Part shown: piece after piece, positions 17,194 through 25,588 of the stretch
How the letters are laid out: each line of letters opens with the position of its first letter
Position numbering within the stretch: the stretch's first letter is position 1
Notes under the pieces: generated by a model
Told to the model about the DNA's origin: nothing
The model's input: only the letters and a program-made list of their open reading frames with translations
The model's database searches: none
DNA from: Streptomyces sp. cg36
GTDB lineage: Bacteria; Actinomycetota; Actinomycetes; Streptomycetales; Streptomycetaceae
DNA: 64,000 bases
NCBI RefSeq assembly: GCF_041080675.1
Contig: NZ_CP163520.1
Coordinates: 5,704,001 to 5,768,000, forward strand
Direction of reading: 5' to 3'
Position numbers and translations under genes: made by a program

Positions 17194-17985
17194 ATGAGCG
17201 GTGTCATGAAGCGTATGGGGATGATCTTCCGCGCGAAGGCGAACAAGGCCCTTGACCGGGCCGAGGACCCGCGCGAGACCCTCGACTACTCGTACCAGAA
17301 GCAGCTGGAGCTGCTCCAGAAGGTGCGCCGGGGCGTCGCCGACGTGGCGACCTCCCGCAAGCGGCTCGAACTGCAGCTGAACCAGCTCCAGAGCCAGTCC
17401 ACCAAGCTGGAGGACCAGGGCCGCAAGGCGCTGGCGCTCGGCCGCGAGGACCTGGCCCGCGAGGCGCTGACCCGCCGCGCCTCCCTCCAGCAGCAGGTCA
17501 CCGATCTGGAGACGCAGCACCAGACGCTCCAGGGCGAGGAGGAGAAGCTCACCCTGGCGGCCCAGCGGCTCCAGGCCAAGGTCGACGCCTTCCGCACCAA
17601 GAAGGAGACGATCAAGGCGACCTACACGGCGGCCCAGGCGCAGACCCGGATCGCCGAGTCCTTCTCGGGCATCTCCGAGGAGATGAGCGACGTCGGCATG
17701 GCCATCCAGCGGGCCGAGGACAAGACCGCGCAGCTCCAGGCGCGGGCCGGCGCGATCGACGAGCTGCTGGCCTCCGGCGCCCTCGACGACCAGTCCGGCC
17801 TCCAGAAGGACGACCTCCAGGCCGAGCTCGACCGCATCTCCGGTGGTACGGATGTAGAGCTGGAGCTGCAGCGGATGAAGGCCGAGCTCACCGGAGGGAC
17901 GCCGAACCAGCAGGCCATCGAGGGCGGCGCCGCCGCCCCGCAGGACCGTCCGCAGCAGCAGACCCCCCGCTTCGACAAGCAGTAG
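17194..17985 (+). CDS. pspA: PspA/IM30 family membrane-stress protein
   Basis: 263 residues from MSGVMKRMGMIFRAKANKALDR; an in-frame ATG 78 bp upstream gives an unconserved extension and is rejected. The N-terminal amphipathic helix is followed by a long coiled coil (about residues 25-215) rich in Gln, Glu, Lys and Leu with few prolines, then a disordered Gln/Pro tail. PspA proteins assemble on the inner face of stressed or leaky membranes to hold the proton-motive force. The gene is followed after 10 bp by the PspAA gene. No PspF-type or PspC regulator is adjacent. Confidence 0.93.
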   Translation: MSGVMKRMGMIFRAKANKALDRAEDPRETLDYSYQKQLELLQKVRRGVADVATSRKRLELQLNQLQSQSTKLEDQGRKALALGREDLAREALTRRASLQQQVTDLETQHQTLQGEEEKLTLAAQRLQAKVDAFRTKKETIKATYTAAQAQTRIAESFSGISEEMSDVGMAIQRAEDKTAQLQARAGAIDELLASGALDDQSGLQKDDLQAELDRISGGTDVELELQRMKAELTGGTPNQQAIEGGAAAPQDRPQQQTPRFDKQ

Positions 17986-17995
17986 AGGAGTCGCC

Positions 17996-18274
17996 ATGAT
18001 CGTGCGGATCATGGGGGAGGGCCAGGTGAAGCTGGCGGACAGCCACTTCACCGAGCTCAACAAGCTGGACGACGAGCTCCTGGAGGAGATGGAGGCCGGG
18101 GACGAGGAGGGCTTCCGCCGCACCCTGGGCGCCCTCCTGGACGCGGTCCGCCGACTGGGCGAGCCGCTCCCGGACGACGCCCTGGAGCCCTCCGAGCTGA
18201 TCCTGCCCGCACCGGACGCCACGCTGGACGAGGTCCGCCAGATGCTGAGCGACGACGGGCTGATCCCGGGCTGA
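17996..18274 (+). CDS. PspAA domain protein, PspA partner
   Basis: 92 residues beginning MIVRIMGEGQVKLADSHF, with a Glu/Asp/Leu-rich helical middle (NKLDDELLEEMEAGDEEGF) and a C-terminal ILPAPDATLDEVRQMLSDDGLIPG. This pattern is the PspAA domain seen beside pspA in actinobacteria and archaea. It has no TM segment and probably binds or modulates the PspA assembly. AGAGGAG lies 8 bp before the ATG. It is 10 bp downstream of pspA and so in its operon. Confidence 0.88.
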   Translation: MIVRIMGEGQVKLADSHFTELNKLDDELLEEMEAGDEEGFRRTLGALLDAVRRLGEPLPDDALEPSELILPAPDATLDEVRQMLSDDGLIPG

Positions 18275-18288
18275 AGGGCAGGTCCCGT

Positions 18289-18395
18289 GGTCCGCGGTGA
18301 GGGGCGCCGAGCGGTCCCGTCGTCCGCGGCGGAGGGCGCCGCGCGGGCCCGCGGTCCGTGGCGGAGGTGCCCGCGGTCCGGGGCGGGGGCGCCGC
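18289..18395. repeat. Imperfect tandem repeat of a GC-rich 20-mer
   Basis: Related segments start at 18289, 18321, 18353 and 18375 (consensus about GGTCCGCGGCGGAGGGCGCC), with periods of 32, 32 and 22 bp. They fill most of the 200-bp gap between the PspAA gene and the histidine-kinase start. No gene is seen in this gap. Confidence 0.6.
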
Positions 18396-18474
18396 GCCCA
18401 TGCCGTGGCCCGTGGCGAGGCCGTTGTGCCGTTCTGGGGGAGCGGGGCCGGCTTCGCCCCGTACCTTGGGAGGC

Positions 18475-19764
18475 GTGACGTTCGCCCGCATTCACGGCTG
18501 GCTCAGGGCCCACCCGCTGGCGGGTGACGCGGCCCTCGCCGCCGTCGTCCTCGTCTGCCTGCTGGTCGGCTCCTTCGCCGATCCGCACGGCTCCAACGGC
18601 CCGGTGTTCGGCACCCGCACGCCCAGCGCGACCGCGCTCGTCCTGGTGACGCTGGCGGGCGTCGCCCTGGTGGCGCGCCGCCGCAACCCGCTCGCCGTCC
18701 TCGCCTGCACCAGCGCCGTCACCGTCCTCGACCTGCTCGCGGGCAACTCCCCGGCGCCCATCGCGATCAGCCCGGTCGTCGCGCTGTACACGGTCGCGGC
18801 GCACACCGACCGCGCCACCACCTACCGCGTCGGCATCGCCACCATGGGCGTCCTCACCACCACCGCCATGGTCTTCGGCGACGCCCCCTGGTACGCCCAG
18901 GAGAACGTCGCCGTCCTCGCCTGGACCGGCCTCGCCGCCACCGCCGGGGACGCCGTCCGCAGCCGCCGCGCCATCGTGGAGTCCATCCGCGAGCGCGCCG
19001 AGCGGGCCGAGCGCACCCGCGAGGAGGAGGCCCGGCGCCGGGTCGCCGAGGAGCGCCTGCGCATCGCCCGCGACCTGCACGACGTGGTGGCCCACCACAT
19101 CGCGCTGGTCAACGTGCAGGCCGGGGTCGCCGCCCACGTCATGGACAAGCGTCCCGACCAGGCCAAGGAGGCCCTCGCGCACGTCCGCGAGGCGAGCCGC
19201 TCGGCGCTGAACGAGCTGCGCGCCACCGTCGGCCTGCTGCGCCAGTCCGGCGACCCGGAGGCCCCCACCGAGCCGGCCCCCGGCCTCGCCCTCCTGGACG
19301 ACCTGCTGGAGGGCTTCGGCCGGGCGGGCCTGACGGTCGAGCTCGCGCCGCTCGCGCCGGAGGTGCGGGAGGGGCTGCCGGCGGCCGTGGACCTCGCCGC
19401 GTACCGGGTGATCCAAGAGGCGCTCACCAATGTGCACAAGCACGCCGGACCCGGCGCGAAGGCCGAGGTCAGCGTGGTGCGGGTGGGCCCCAACGCGGAG
19501 GTCACCATCATCGACAACGGCACCGGCACCGACGCCCGCGCGCCCGGCGGGAGCAGCGGCGGCGGGCACGGTCTGCTCGGGATGCGCGAGCGGGTCGGCG
19601 CGCTCGGCGGCAGCTGCTCGGCGGGACCCCGCTACGGCGGCGGCTTCCGGGTGCAGGCGATACTGCCGGTCAAGACGGCCGACCCGGCCCGCGCCCCCCG
19701 GACCCGCAGAACGGCCGAGTGGGCGCGGACGGCGGCCGAGGGCCCGGGGGAAGGCTGCGCATGA
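18475..19764 (+). CDS. NarL-type sensor histidine kinase
   Basis: 429 residues from the GTG at 18475 with GGGAGG 4 bp upstream. About five TM helices occupy residues 20-150 without a large extracellular loop, so it may sense a membrane or envelope state. The HisKA_3 dimerisation domain has ERLRIARDLHDVVAHHIAL with the phospho-accepting His at about residue 202. The ATPase domain has VIQEALTNVHKHA, DNGTGTDAR and GHGLLGMRERV. The stop overlaps the response-regulator start (ATGA), fixing them as a pair. A tandem GC-rich repeat precedes the gene. No target gene is evident nearby. Confidence 0.92.
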   Translation: MTFARIHGWLRAHPLAGDAALAAVVLVCLLVGSFADPHGSNGPVFGTRTPSATALVLVTLAGVALVARRRNPLAVLACTSAVTVLDLLAGNSPAPIAISPVVALYTVAAHTDRATTYRVGIATMGVLTTTAMVFGDAPWYAQENVAVLAWTGLAATAGDAVRSRRAIVESIRERAERAERTREEEARRRVAEERLRIARDLHDVVAHHIALVNVQAGVAAHVMDKRPDQAKEALAHVREASRSALNELRATVGLLRQSGDPEAPTEPAPGLALLDDLLEGFGRAGLTVELAPLAPEVREGLPAAVDLAAYRVIQEALTNVHKHAGPGAKAEVSVVRVGPNAEVTIIDNGTGTDARAPGGSSGGGHGLLGMRERVGALGGSCSAGPRYGGGFRVQAILPVKTADPARAPRTRRTAEWARTAAEGPGEGCA

Positions 19765-20450
19765 CGATCAGGGTGGTACTCGCGGACGACCAGGCGCTGC
19801 TGCGCTCCGCCTTTCGCGTACTGGTGGACTCCGAGCCGGGGATGCACGTGGTGGGCGAGGCGTCGGACGGGGCCGAGGCGGTCGCGGTGGCCCGCTCCAC
19901 CCGGGCCGACGTGGTCCTGATGGACATCCGGATGCCCGGCACCGACGGCCTGGCCGCCACCCGGATGATCAGCGCGGACCCGGACCTCGCCGACGTCCAC
20001 GTGGTCATGCTGACGACCTTCGAGGTCGACGAGTACGTGGTGCAGTCGCTGCGCGCGGGCGCCTCCGGCTTCCTCGGCAAGGGCGCCGAGCCGGACGAGC
20101 TGCTGAACGCGATCCGGATCGCCGCGGCGGGCGAGGCCCTGCTGTCGCCCGCGGCCACCAAGGGGCTGATCGCCACCTTCCTCGCCCAGGGCGGCAGCTG
20201 GGACGGCACCGGCGAGCCGCCCGGCGCCCACGCCGAGCGGCTGGCGGCCCTGACCGGCCGCGAGCGGGAGGTCCTGGTCCAGGTGGCCGGTGGCCTGTCC
20301 AACGACGAGATCGCCGAGCGCCTGGTGGTGAGCCCGCTCACGGTGAAGACCCACGTCAACCGGGCGATGGCCAAACTGGGCGCCCGCGACCGGGCCCAAC
20401 TGGTGGTCATCGCCTACGAGTCGGGCCTGGTGCGGCCGAGGGTCGAATAG
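19761..20450 (+). CDS. NarL/LuxR-type response regulator
   Basis: 229 residues from the ATG that overlaps the kinase stop. The receiver domain has the acidic pocket LADDQ (residues 8-12), phospho-acceptor Asp55 in VVLMDIRMPG and Lys in FLGKGAEP. A Ser/Gly-rich linker of about 30 residues leads to a LuxR-type HTH, LTGREREVLVQVAGGLSNDE and TVKTHVNRAMAKLGARDR. It should bind DNA as a phosphorylated dimer under control of the adjacent kinase. Confidence 0.94.
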   Translation: MTIRVVLADDQALLRSAFRVLVDSEPGMHVVGEASDGAEAVAVARSTRADVVLMDIRMPGTDGLAATRMISADPDLADVHVVMLTTFEVDEYVVQSLRAGASGFLGKGAEPDELLNAIRIAAAGEALLSPAATKGLIATFLAQGGSWDGTGEPPGAHAERLAALTGREREVLVQVAGGLSNDEIAERLVVSPLTVKTHVNRAMAKLGARDRAQLVVIAYESGLVRPRVE

Positions 20451-20500
20451 CGCGCCGAGCCGGACAGCGCGCGAGCGGAACGGCGCGGGGGCCGGACAGC

Positions 20501-20536
20501 GCGAGAGGGGCGCTCCCCGGGGAGCGCCCCTCTCGC
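20501..20536. terminator. Bidirectional hairpin terminator
   Basis: A 16-bp stem (20501-20516 with 20521-20536) with a CCGG loop lies between the convergent ends of the response regulator and nadA. Confidence 0.88.
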
Positions 20537-20552
20537 TGTGTGCCGGGGCCGG

Positions 20553-21740
20553 TTACGGCAGCGCGAGCATCCGCTCCAGCGCCAGCTTCGCGAAGCTCTC
20601 GGTCTCCGGGTCCACCTGGATCCGGTTGATGAGCTTGCCGTCGGCCAGCGACTCCAGGGCCCAGACCAGGTGGGGCAGGTCGATCCGGTTCATGGTCGAG
20701 CAGAAGCAGACCGTCTTGTCGAGGAAGACGATCTCCTTGCCCTCCGGGGCGAACCGGTTCGCCAGCCGCCGTACCAGGTTCAGCTCCGTACCGATGGCCC
20801 ACTTGGACCCGGCCGGCGCCGCCTCCAGCGCCTTGATGATGTACTCGGTCGACCCGACGTAGTCCGCCGCGGCCACGACCTCGTGGCGGCACTCGGGGTG
20901 CACCAGGACGTTGACGCCCGGGATCCGCTCGCGCACGTCGTTGACCGAGTCCAGCGAGAACCGGCCGTGCACCGAGCAGTGGCCGCGCCACAGGATCATC
21001 TTCGCGTTCCGCAGCTCCTCGGCGGTCAGGCCGCCGTTCGGCTTGTGCGGGTTGTAGAGCACGCAGTCGTCCAGGGACATGCCCATGTCGCGGACGGCGG
21101 TGTTGCGGCCCAGGTGCTGGTCCGGCAGGAAGAGCACCTTCTCGCCCTGCTCGAACGCCCACTCCAGCGCCTTCTTGGCGTTGGAGGAGGTGCAGATCGT
21201 GCCGCCGTGCTTGCCGGTGAACGCCTTGATGTCCGCGGAGGAGTTCATGTACGAGACGGGCACCACCTGCTCGGCGATCCCGGCCTCGGTCAGCACGTCC
21301 CAGCACTCGGCGACCTGCTCGGCGGTGGCCATGTCGGCCATCGAGCAGCCGGCGGCCAGGTCGGGCAGGACGACCTTCTGGTCGTCGGAGGTCAGGATGT
21401 CCGCGGACTCGGCCATGAAGTGCACACCGCAGAAGACGATGTACTCGGCCTCCGGCCTGGCCGCCGCGTCCCGGGCCAGCTTGAACGAGTCACCGGTGAC
21501 GTCGGCGAACTCGATGACCTCGTCGCGCTGGTAGTGGTGGCCGAGGATGAACACCTTGTCCCCGAGCTTCTCCTTGGCCGCGCGGGCGCGCGCCACGAGG
21601 TCGGGGTCGGAGGGCGACGGCAGGTCGCCGGGGCACTCCACACCGCGCTCGCTCTTCGGGTCGGCCTCGCGGCCGAGCAGGAGCAGGGCGAGCGGCGTCG
21701 GCTGGACATCCAGGGGTTGGGCGGTGGTCACGTCACGCAC
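20553..21740 (-). CDS. nadA: Quinolinate synthase A
   Basis: 395 residues. NadA condenses iminoaspartate with dihydroxyacetone phosphate to quinolinate for NAD synthesis, using an oxygen-sensitive [4Fe-4S] cluster. Cluster cysteines are visible in YIVFCGVHFMAES, GGTICTSSNAKK and VCFCSTMNRIDLP; other conserved pieces are GHHYQRDEV and HPECRHEVV. The ATG at 21740 is used; a GTG four codons later is an alternative. No nadB or nadC lies beside it in this window. A promoter and a perfect inverted repeat are visible upstream. The iron-sulfur assembly gene erpA is divergent, a sensible neighbour for an Fe-S enzyme. Confidence 0.96.
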   Translation of the reverse strand: MRDVTTAQPLDVQPTPLALLLLGREADPKSERGVECPGDLPSPSDPDLVARARAAKEKLGDKVFILGHHYQRDEVIEFADVTGDSFKLARDAAARPEAEYIVFCGVHFMAESADILTSDDQKVVLPDLAAGCSMADMATAEQVAECWDVLTEAGIAEQVVPVSYMNSSADIKAFTGKHGGTICTSSNAKKALEWAFEQGEKVLFLPDQHLGRNTAVRDMGMSLDDCVLYNPHKPNGGLTAEELRNAKMILWRGHCSVHGRFSLDSVNDVRERIPGVNVLVHPECRHEVVAAADYVGSTEYIIKALEAAPAGSKWAIGTELNLVRRLANRFAPEGKEIVFLDKTVCFCSTMNRIDLPHLVWALESLADGKLINRIQVDPETESFAKLALERMLALP

Positions 21741-21754
21741 CCTTTCTCTTCTGC

Positions 21755-21770
21755 AGACGAGTTTTCGTCT
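21755..21770. promoter_or_regulatory. Inverted repeat at the predicted nadA transcription start
   Basis: AGACGA-GTTT-TCGTCT, perfect 6-bp arms with a 4-bp spacer, covers about +1 to +16 of the predicted nadA transcript, an operator-like position. The regulator is unknown. Confidence 0.45.
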
Positions 21771-21775
21771 AAATG

Positions 21776-21805
21776 ACGCTATCTATCATAACTGCTTCAC
21801 GTCAC
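21776..21805 (-). promoter_or_regulatory. Candidate nadA promoter
   Basis: Minus strand GTGACG (21800-21805) and TAGCGT (21776-21781) are separated by 18 bp. The segment is conspicuously AT-rich for this genome. Consensus match only. Confidence 0.45.
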
Positions 21806-22049
21806 TTTGACGATGGCCATAGCGTCGATGTGACACATCCCCTTCACCCCCGTCCCGCCCCCGCCCGGCCCCCTCGGCGCCCGGCCGCCCGGGGTTTTCC
21901 CCAGGACTTTTCCGGCCCGCGCCCGGGTGTGCGAGCATGAAGGTGAGCCACGGCACGGCCATGACTCACGCACGGCCCGGAATGAATCCGGGGCACCGCC
22001 GGTTGCAACCGTCGGCAAGCAGTCTCCGTACAACCCGGGAGAGAAGCAG

Positions 22050-22406
22050 ATGTCCGTATCGGACGAGACCACCACTGTGAGCGACGGCATCCTCCTGTCC
22101 GACGCCGCCGCGGCCAAGGTCAAGGCCCTCCTTGACCAGGAAGGCCGGGAGGACCTGGCGCTGCGCGTCGCCGTCCAGCCCGGCGGCTGCTCCGGCCTGC
22201 GCTACCAGCTCTTCTTCGACGAGCGTTCGCTCGACGGCGATGTCGTCAAGGACTTCGGCGGCGTCAAGGTCGTCACCGACCGCATGAGCGCCCCGTACCT
22301 GGGCGGCGCCTCCATCGACTTCGTGGACACCATCGAGAAGCAGGGCTTCACGATCGACAACCCGAACGCGACGGGCTCCTGCGCCTGCGGCGACTCCTTC
22401 AACTAA
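22050..22406 (+). CDS. erpA: Iron-sulfur cluster insertion protein, HesB/A-type carrier
   Basis: 118 residues starting MSVSDETTTVSDGILLS, with GGGAGAG 8 bp upstream; a longer upstream frame is unconserved. The A-type carrier fold is clear: LSDAAAAKVKALLDQEG, RVAVQPGGCSGLRYQLFFDE and a C-terminal NPNATGSCACGDSF, giving the three conserved cysteines that hold the transferred [Fe-S] cluster. It delivers clusters to apo-enzymes such as the divergent nadA product. The 270 bp upstream contains two small inverted repeats (CCCGG-AATGAAT-CCGGG and CGGTTGCAACCG at about 22000-22015) that could structure the leader. Confidence 0.95.
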   Translation: MSVSDETTTVSDGILLSDAAAAKVKALLDQEGREDLALRVAVQPGGCSGLRYQLFFDERSLDGDVVKDFGGVKVVTDRMSAPYLGGASIDFVDTIEKQGFTIDNPNATGSCACGDSFN

Positions 22407-22449
22407 GCCGCACCGCACCGGTCCCGGGCGCCACCGGACCGGTCGCGAC

Positions 22450-22485
22450 GAGGAGGGCGGGCCCCCGACGGGGCCCGCCCTCCTC
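22450..22485. terminator. Bidirectional hairpin terminator
   Basis: 15-bp stem GAGGAGGGCGGGCCC (22450-22464) with its complement at 22471-22485, loop CCGACG, between the convergent erpA and hypothetical-protein ends. Confidence 0.88.
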
Positions 22486-22501
22486 GTACGTGCGCGCCCG
22501 C

Positions 22502-24049
22502 TCAGCTCTTGGGCAGCGCCTTCCCGGAGTCCGCGTCGACCACCTCGCGCGCCCCGAGCGTCCGGTGCAGCGTCACCGTGGCGGTCTCCTTCTTGGCCAG
22601 CATCACGCAGACCCTCTTGGGGTCGTGGTGCGCGACCCCCACGCGCACCCGCACGCCGGAGCCGCTCTCGTCCGCCGTCGCCGCGTAGGTGTCGCAGACC
22701 CCGCCCCAGAAGGTGAGGGTCAGGGTGCGGCCGTCGGCGCCGAGCGCGTACGAGACCAGGGACTGGCGGCCGGTCGGCGACGAGCCGGACGGGCTCGGCA
22801 GCGCCGTGCCCGGGTCGGCCGGCGGTGCGGGCGGCTTCGCCAGATAGCGCGGGTCGACGGCCGGGGCCGTGATGGTCACCGGCCGCGCCGCACCGGCCGG
22901 CTTCGTCCGGAAGAGCCAGGACGGCACGAGCTCCTGGCGGCCGTCCACGTACTGCGCGGACAGCCCGAAGACGGCCCCGTCGACCGTCACGGTCGACGGC
23001 GTGGCCTGCTTGCACGGCTGCCCGGCCGGGCCCTGCGGGTCGCTGGGAAGCCCCCGCTGGGGATCGCTGGGCAGCTTGCGCTGCGGGTCGCTCGGCAGCG
23101 TGCCCTTGGTGGGCTCGCCCTGCGGCCCGCCGTCCAGCGGCACCGGGCCCGTGCAGTCCTTGGGCGCCGGACGGGCGGCGCCCTGGCCGTTCAGCTGCTT
23201 GAGGGTCTCCTCGGCGCTCAGCACCGGATAGTCGGCCCCCTTCTGCGGCGCCTTCAACTGACCGCTGCCGCCCACCACCTGGCCGTCGGGGCCGACCTGG
23301 ACGCCGGTGGTCCAGCCGTAGGTGGGCAGTCCGTCGATCACCGGGTCGGCGTTGACCACCCGGACCGCGCCCATCAGCTGGTCCGCGTTCAGCTTGGCGT
23401 CGTCCTGGCCCAGCGCCTTGAGCACGGGCGCGGCCACCGCCTTCGCGGCCTGCTCGCTCACCGGGGTGCCGCCGCCCGAGGGGTCGGGCTCACCGGGCGC
23501 GATGTCCGAGCCGGTGGTGTGCATCGGGCACTTGCTGCCCTTGGGGCAGTTGTCGGTGCCCCCGCTGCCGTACCGGGCGAACGTCCAGCTGCCCGGCGCC
23601 TGCTGACTGACCGTCAGGACCGGGCCGCCGCCGTCCTTGGTGACCCCCGCCTTCCAGGAGGGGCCCTCCAGGCGCGGCGCGCCGTCGATCCCCAGCGCCT
23701 TCGCCAGCCGGGCGACCTCCGCCTCGCCGACCGTACCGGCCGGGCGGTAGACCGCGGCCCGGTCCGGGCCGGCGGGCAGCTTGCCCTCCGCGCGGTAGAC
23801 CACGCCGTTGGGGTCCGGCTCGCCCGGGGCGATGCCCTCCCGCCCGCTGTCCAGTGCCAGCGGGGGCGGGGTGGAGTCCGCGCCTGGACCGGCCGCCTTG
23901 CCGGAGGCCGGGCTCCCGGAGGCCGTGGAGGCCCAGTAGGCCCCGCCGCCGCCCGCGACCAGCACCGCGGCCGCGACCGAGGCGAGGACCAGGGGGGACC
24001 GCCGCACCAGCCGCGGACGCGACTCTTCCTGCGTGTGCTCGCTGCTCAC
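22502..24049 (-). CDS. Large membrane-anchored hypothetical protein
   Basis: 515 residues. A basic cytosolic N-terminus (about 1-22, with RPRLVRRSP) is followed by one TM helix (about 23-44) and a long Pro/Gly/Ser-rich extracytoplasmic region. That region contains LPSDPQ repeated three times (LPSDPQRKLPSDPQRGLPSD), the segment APGEPDP twice (about residues 72 and 203), and a pair of cysteines in QPCKQ and GVCDTYA, compatible with a disulfide. No enzymatic motif is seen. It is a single-pass surface or periplasm-facing protein of unknown role, conserved-looking in Streptomyces. Downstream it is convergent with erpA. Confidence 0.8.
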   Translation of the reverse strand: MSSEHTQEESRPRLVRRSPLVLASVAAAVLVAGGGGAYWASTASGSPASGKAAGPGADSTPPPLALDSGREGIAPGEPDPNGVVYRAEGKLPAGPDRAAVYRPAGTVGEAEVARLAKALGIDGAPRLEGPSWKAGVTKDGGGPVLTVSQQAPGSWTFARYGSGGTDNCPKGSKCPMHTTGSDIAPGEPDPSGGGTPVSEQAAKAVAAPVLKALGQDDAKLNADQLMGAVRVVNADPVIDGLPTYGWTTGVQVGPDGQVVGGSGQLKAPQKGADYPVLSAEETLKQLNGQGAARPAPKDCTGPVPLDGGPQGEPTKGTLPSDPQRKLPSDPQRGLPSDPQGPAGQPCKQATPSTVTVDGAVFGLSAQYVDGRQELVPSWLFRTKPAGAARPVTITAPAVDPRYLAKPPAPPADPGTALPSPSGSSPTGRQSLVSYALGADGRTLTLTFWGGVCDTYAATADESGSGVRVRVGVAHHDPKRVCVMLAKKETATVTLHRTLGAREVVDADSGKALPKS

Positions 24050-24178
24050 CGCATCGCTCCTGTCCAGTCGTATCCAGCATCCCCTTTACGGGGGACACGC
24101 CTTGGACGGAGCGGGGGAGCGCACGGTTCCCCGCGCGCGCTGCCCCCGTGAAGACGGTCGCCCCGGGGCCGGGCCGGA

Positions 24179-24376
24179 TCAGTCGCCGTACGCGTCCATC
24201 GCGGCGATCAGCCGGACGGAGTCGGGCGGCACGGACACCCCGTGGATGCGCGAGGGCGGGACGGGCGCGGGGCCCGCCTCCGCCGGCACCACCCAGTGGG
24301 GCGCCATCCGCGCGCAGTCGCCGCGCAGCAGCGCGAGGCCCGGTTCGGACGTGAGGACTTTCCCGGTCTGCTCCAT
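24179..24376 (-). CDS. Small hypothetical protein
   Basis: 65 residues from the ATG at 24376 (MEQTGKVLTSEPGLALL); further in-frame ATGs at 24385 and 24403 would add up to nine residues. It contains RGDCARMAPHWVVPAEAG and ends VRLIAAMDAYGD; no TM segment or signal peptide. GGAAAG lies just before the chosen start. Codon use is as in neighbouring genes and the opposite strand is not coding, so I think it is real. It is divergent from the PfkB-kinase gene. Function unknown. Confidence 0.6.
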   Translation of the reverse strand: MEQTGKVLTSEPGLALLRGDCARMAPHWVVPAEAGPAPVPPSRIHGVSVPPDSVRLIAAMDAYGD

Positions 24377-24480
24377 GCTTTCCATATTCCGCACCGCACG
24401 CATCAGGAACCATGTGGAAAAACGCCTACTATCGGGTAGTTTCGGCCCTTCAGATGAGCTGCCCGGACCCGGTAGCGTTA

Positions 24481-24492
24481 ACTGTCAACAGT
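24481..24492. promoter_or_regulatory. Short palindrome upstream of the PfkB kinase
   Basis: ACTGT-CA-ACAGT lies in an AT-rich stretch just after a TAGCGT -10-like box (24474-24479) and 25 bp before the GTG start; a possible operator. Confidence 0.3.
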
Positions 24493-24516
24493 CCTCCACG
24501 CAGGAGCGTCCTAGCC

Positions 24517-25491
24517 GTGCGTATCGCAGTCACCGGCTCCATCGCCACCGACCACCTCATGACCTTCCCCGGCCGATTCGCCGACCAGCTGGTCGCCGAT
24601 CAGCTGCACACGGTCTCCCTCTCCTTCCTCGTCGACAACCTCGACGTGCGCCGGGGCGGTGTCGGCGCGAACATCTGCTTCGGAATGGGGCAGCTCGGCA
24701 CCGAGCCCATCCTGGTCGGGGCCGCCGGCTCCGACTTCGACGAGTACCGCGCCTGGCTCGACCGGCACGGTGTGGACACCGACTCGGTCCGCATCTCCGA
24801 GGTCCTGCACACCGCCCGCTTCGTGTGCACCACGGACGCCGACCACAACCAGATCGGCTCCTTCTACACGGGCGCGATGAGCGAGGCCCGCCAGATCGAG
24901 CTCCAGTCCGTGGCCGAGCGGGTGGGCGGCCTGGACCTGGTGCTGATCGGCGCCGACGACCCCGAGGCGATGCTGCGGCACACCGAGGAGTGCAAGACCC
25001 GCGGGATCCCGTTCGCGGCCGACTTCTCGCAGCAGATCGCCCGGATGTCCGGCGACGACATCCGCACCCTGCTCGAAGGCGCCAAGTACCTCTTCTCCAA
25101 CGAGTACGAGAAGGGGCTCATCGAGTCCAAGACCGGCTGGAGCGACGAGGAGATCCTCGGCAAGGTCGGCTACCGGGTCACCACCCTCGGCTCCCGGGGC
25201 GTGCGCATCGAGCGGGTCGGCGAGGACCCGATCGAGGTCGGCTGCGCCGAGGAGGAGGCCAAGGTCGACCCGACCGGCGTCGGCGACGCGTTCCGCGCGG
25301 GCTTCCTGTCCGGGCTGTCCTGGGGCGTCGGCCACGAGCGGGCCGCGCAGGTCGGCTGCATGCTGGCGACGCTGGTCATCGAGACCCTGGGCACCCAGGA
25401 GTACACCCTGCGCCGCGCCCACTTCATGGACCGCTTCACCAAGGCGTACGGCGACGAGGCGGCGGCCGAGGTCCAGGGCTTCCTGGCCTGA
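24517..25491 (+). CDS. PfkB-family carbohydrate/nucleoside kinase
   Basis: 324 residues from the GTG at 24517 with CAGGAG 11 bp upstream. PfkB signatures: the substrate-binding RRGGVGANICFGMGQLG (about residues 46-62) and the ATP/catalytic motif DPTGVGDAFRAGFLSG (about 251-266), whose Asp is the base. The start MRIAVTGSIATDHLMTFPGRF resembles the actinobacterial adenosine-kinase-like branch of the family. Substrate cannot be fixed from sequence: ribose, adenosine or another sugar are possible. It ends before a strong bidirectional terminator shared with the convergent desulfurase-TusA gene. Confidence 0.9.
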   Translation: MRIAVTGSIATDHLMTFPGRFADQLVADQLHTVSLSFLVDNLDVRRGGVGANICFGMGQLGTEPILVGAAGSDFDEYRAWLDRHGVDTDSVRISEVLHTARFVCTTDADHNQIGSFYTGAMSEARQIELQSVAERVGGLDLVLIGADDPEAMLRHTEECKTRGIPFAADFSQQIARMSGDDIRTLLEGAKYLFSNEYEKGLIESKTGWSDEEILGKVGYRVTTLGSRGVRIERVGEDPIEVGCAEEEAKVDPTGVGDAFRAGFLSGLSWGVGHERAAQVGCMLATLVIETLGTQEYTLRRAHFMDRFTKAYGDEAAAEVQGFLA

Positions 25492-25511
25492 CCCCCGGCT
25501 CCCGCGCCACC

Positions 25512-25549
25512 GTGCCCACCCGCGCCCGTCCGGGGCCGCGGGTGGGCAC
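25512..25549. terminator. Bidirectional hairpin terminator
   Basis: 13-bp stem GTGCCCACCCGCG (25512-25524) with 25537-25549, loop of 12, between the convergent kinase and desulfurase genes. Confidence 0.85.
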
Positions 25550-25588
25550 GGCCGTACCCGTCCGGGGGCCGCGCCCGGCGGCCGGGGC

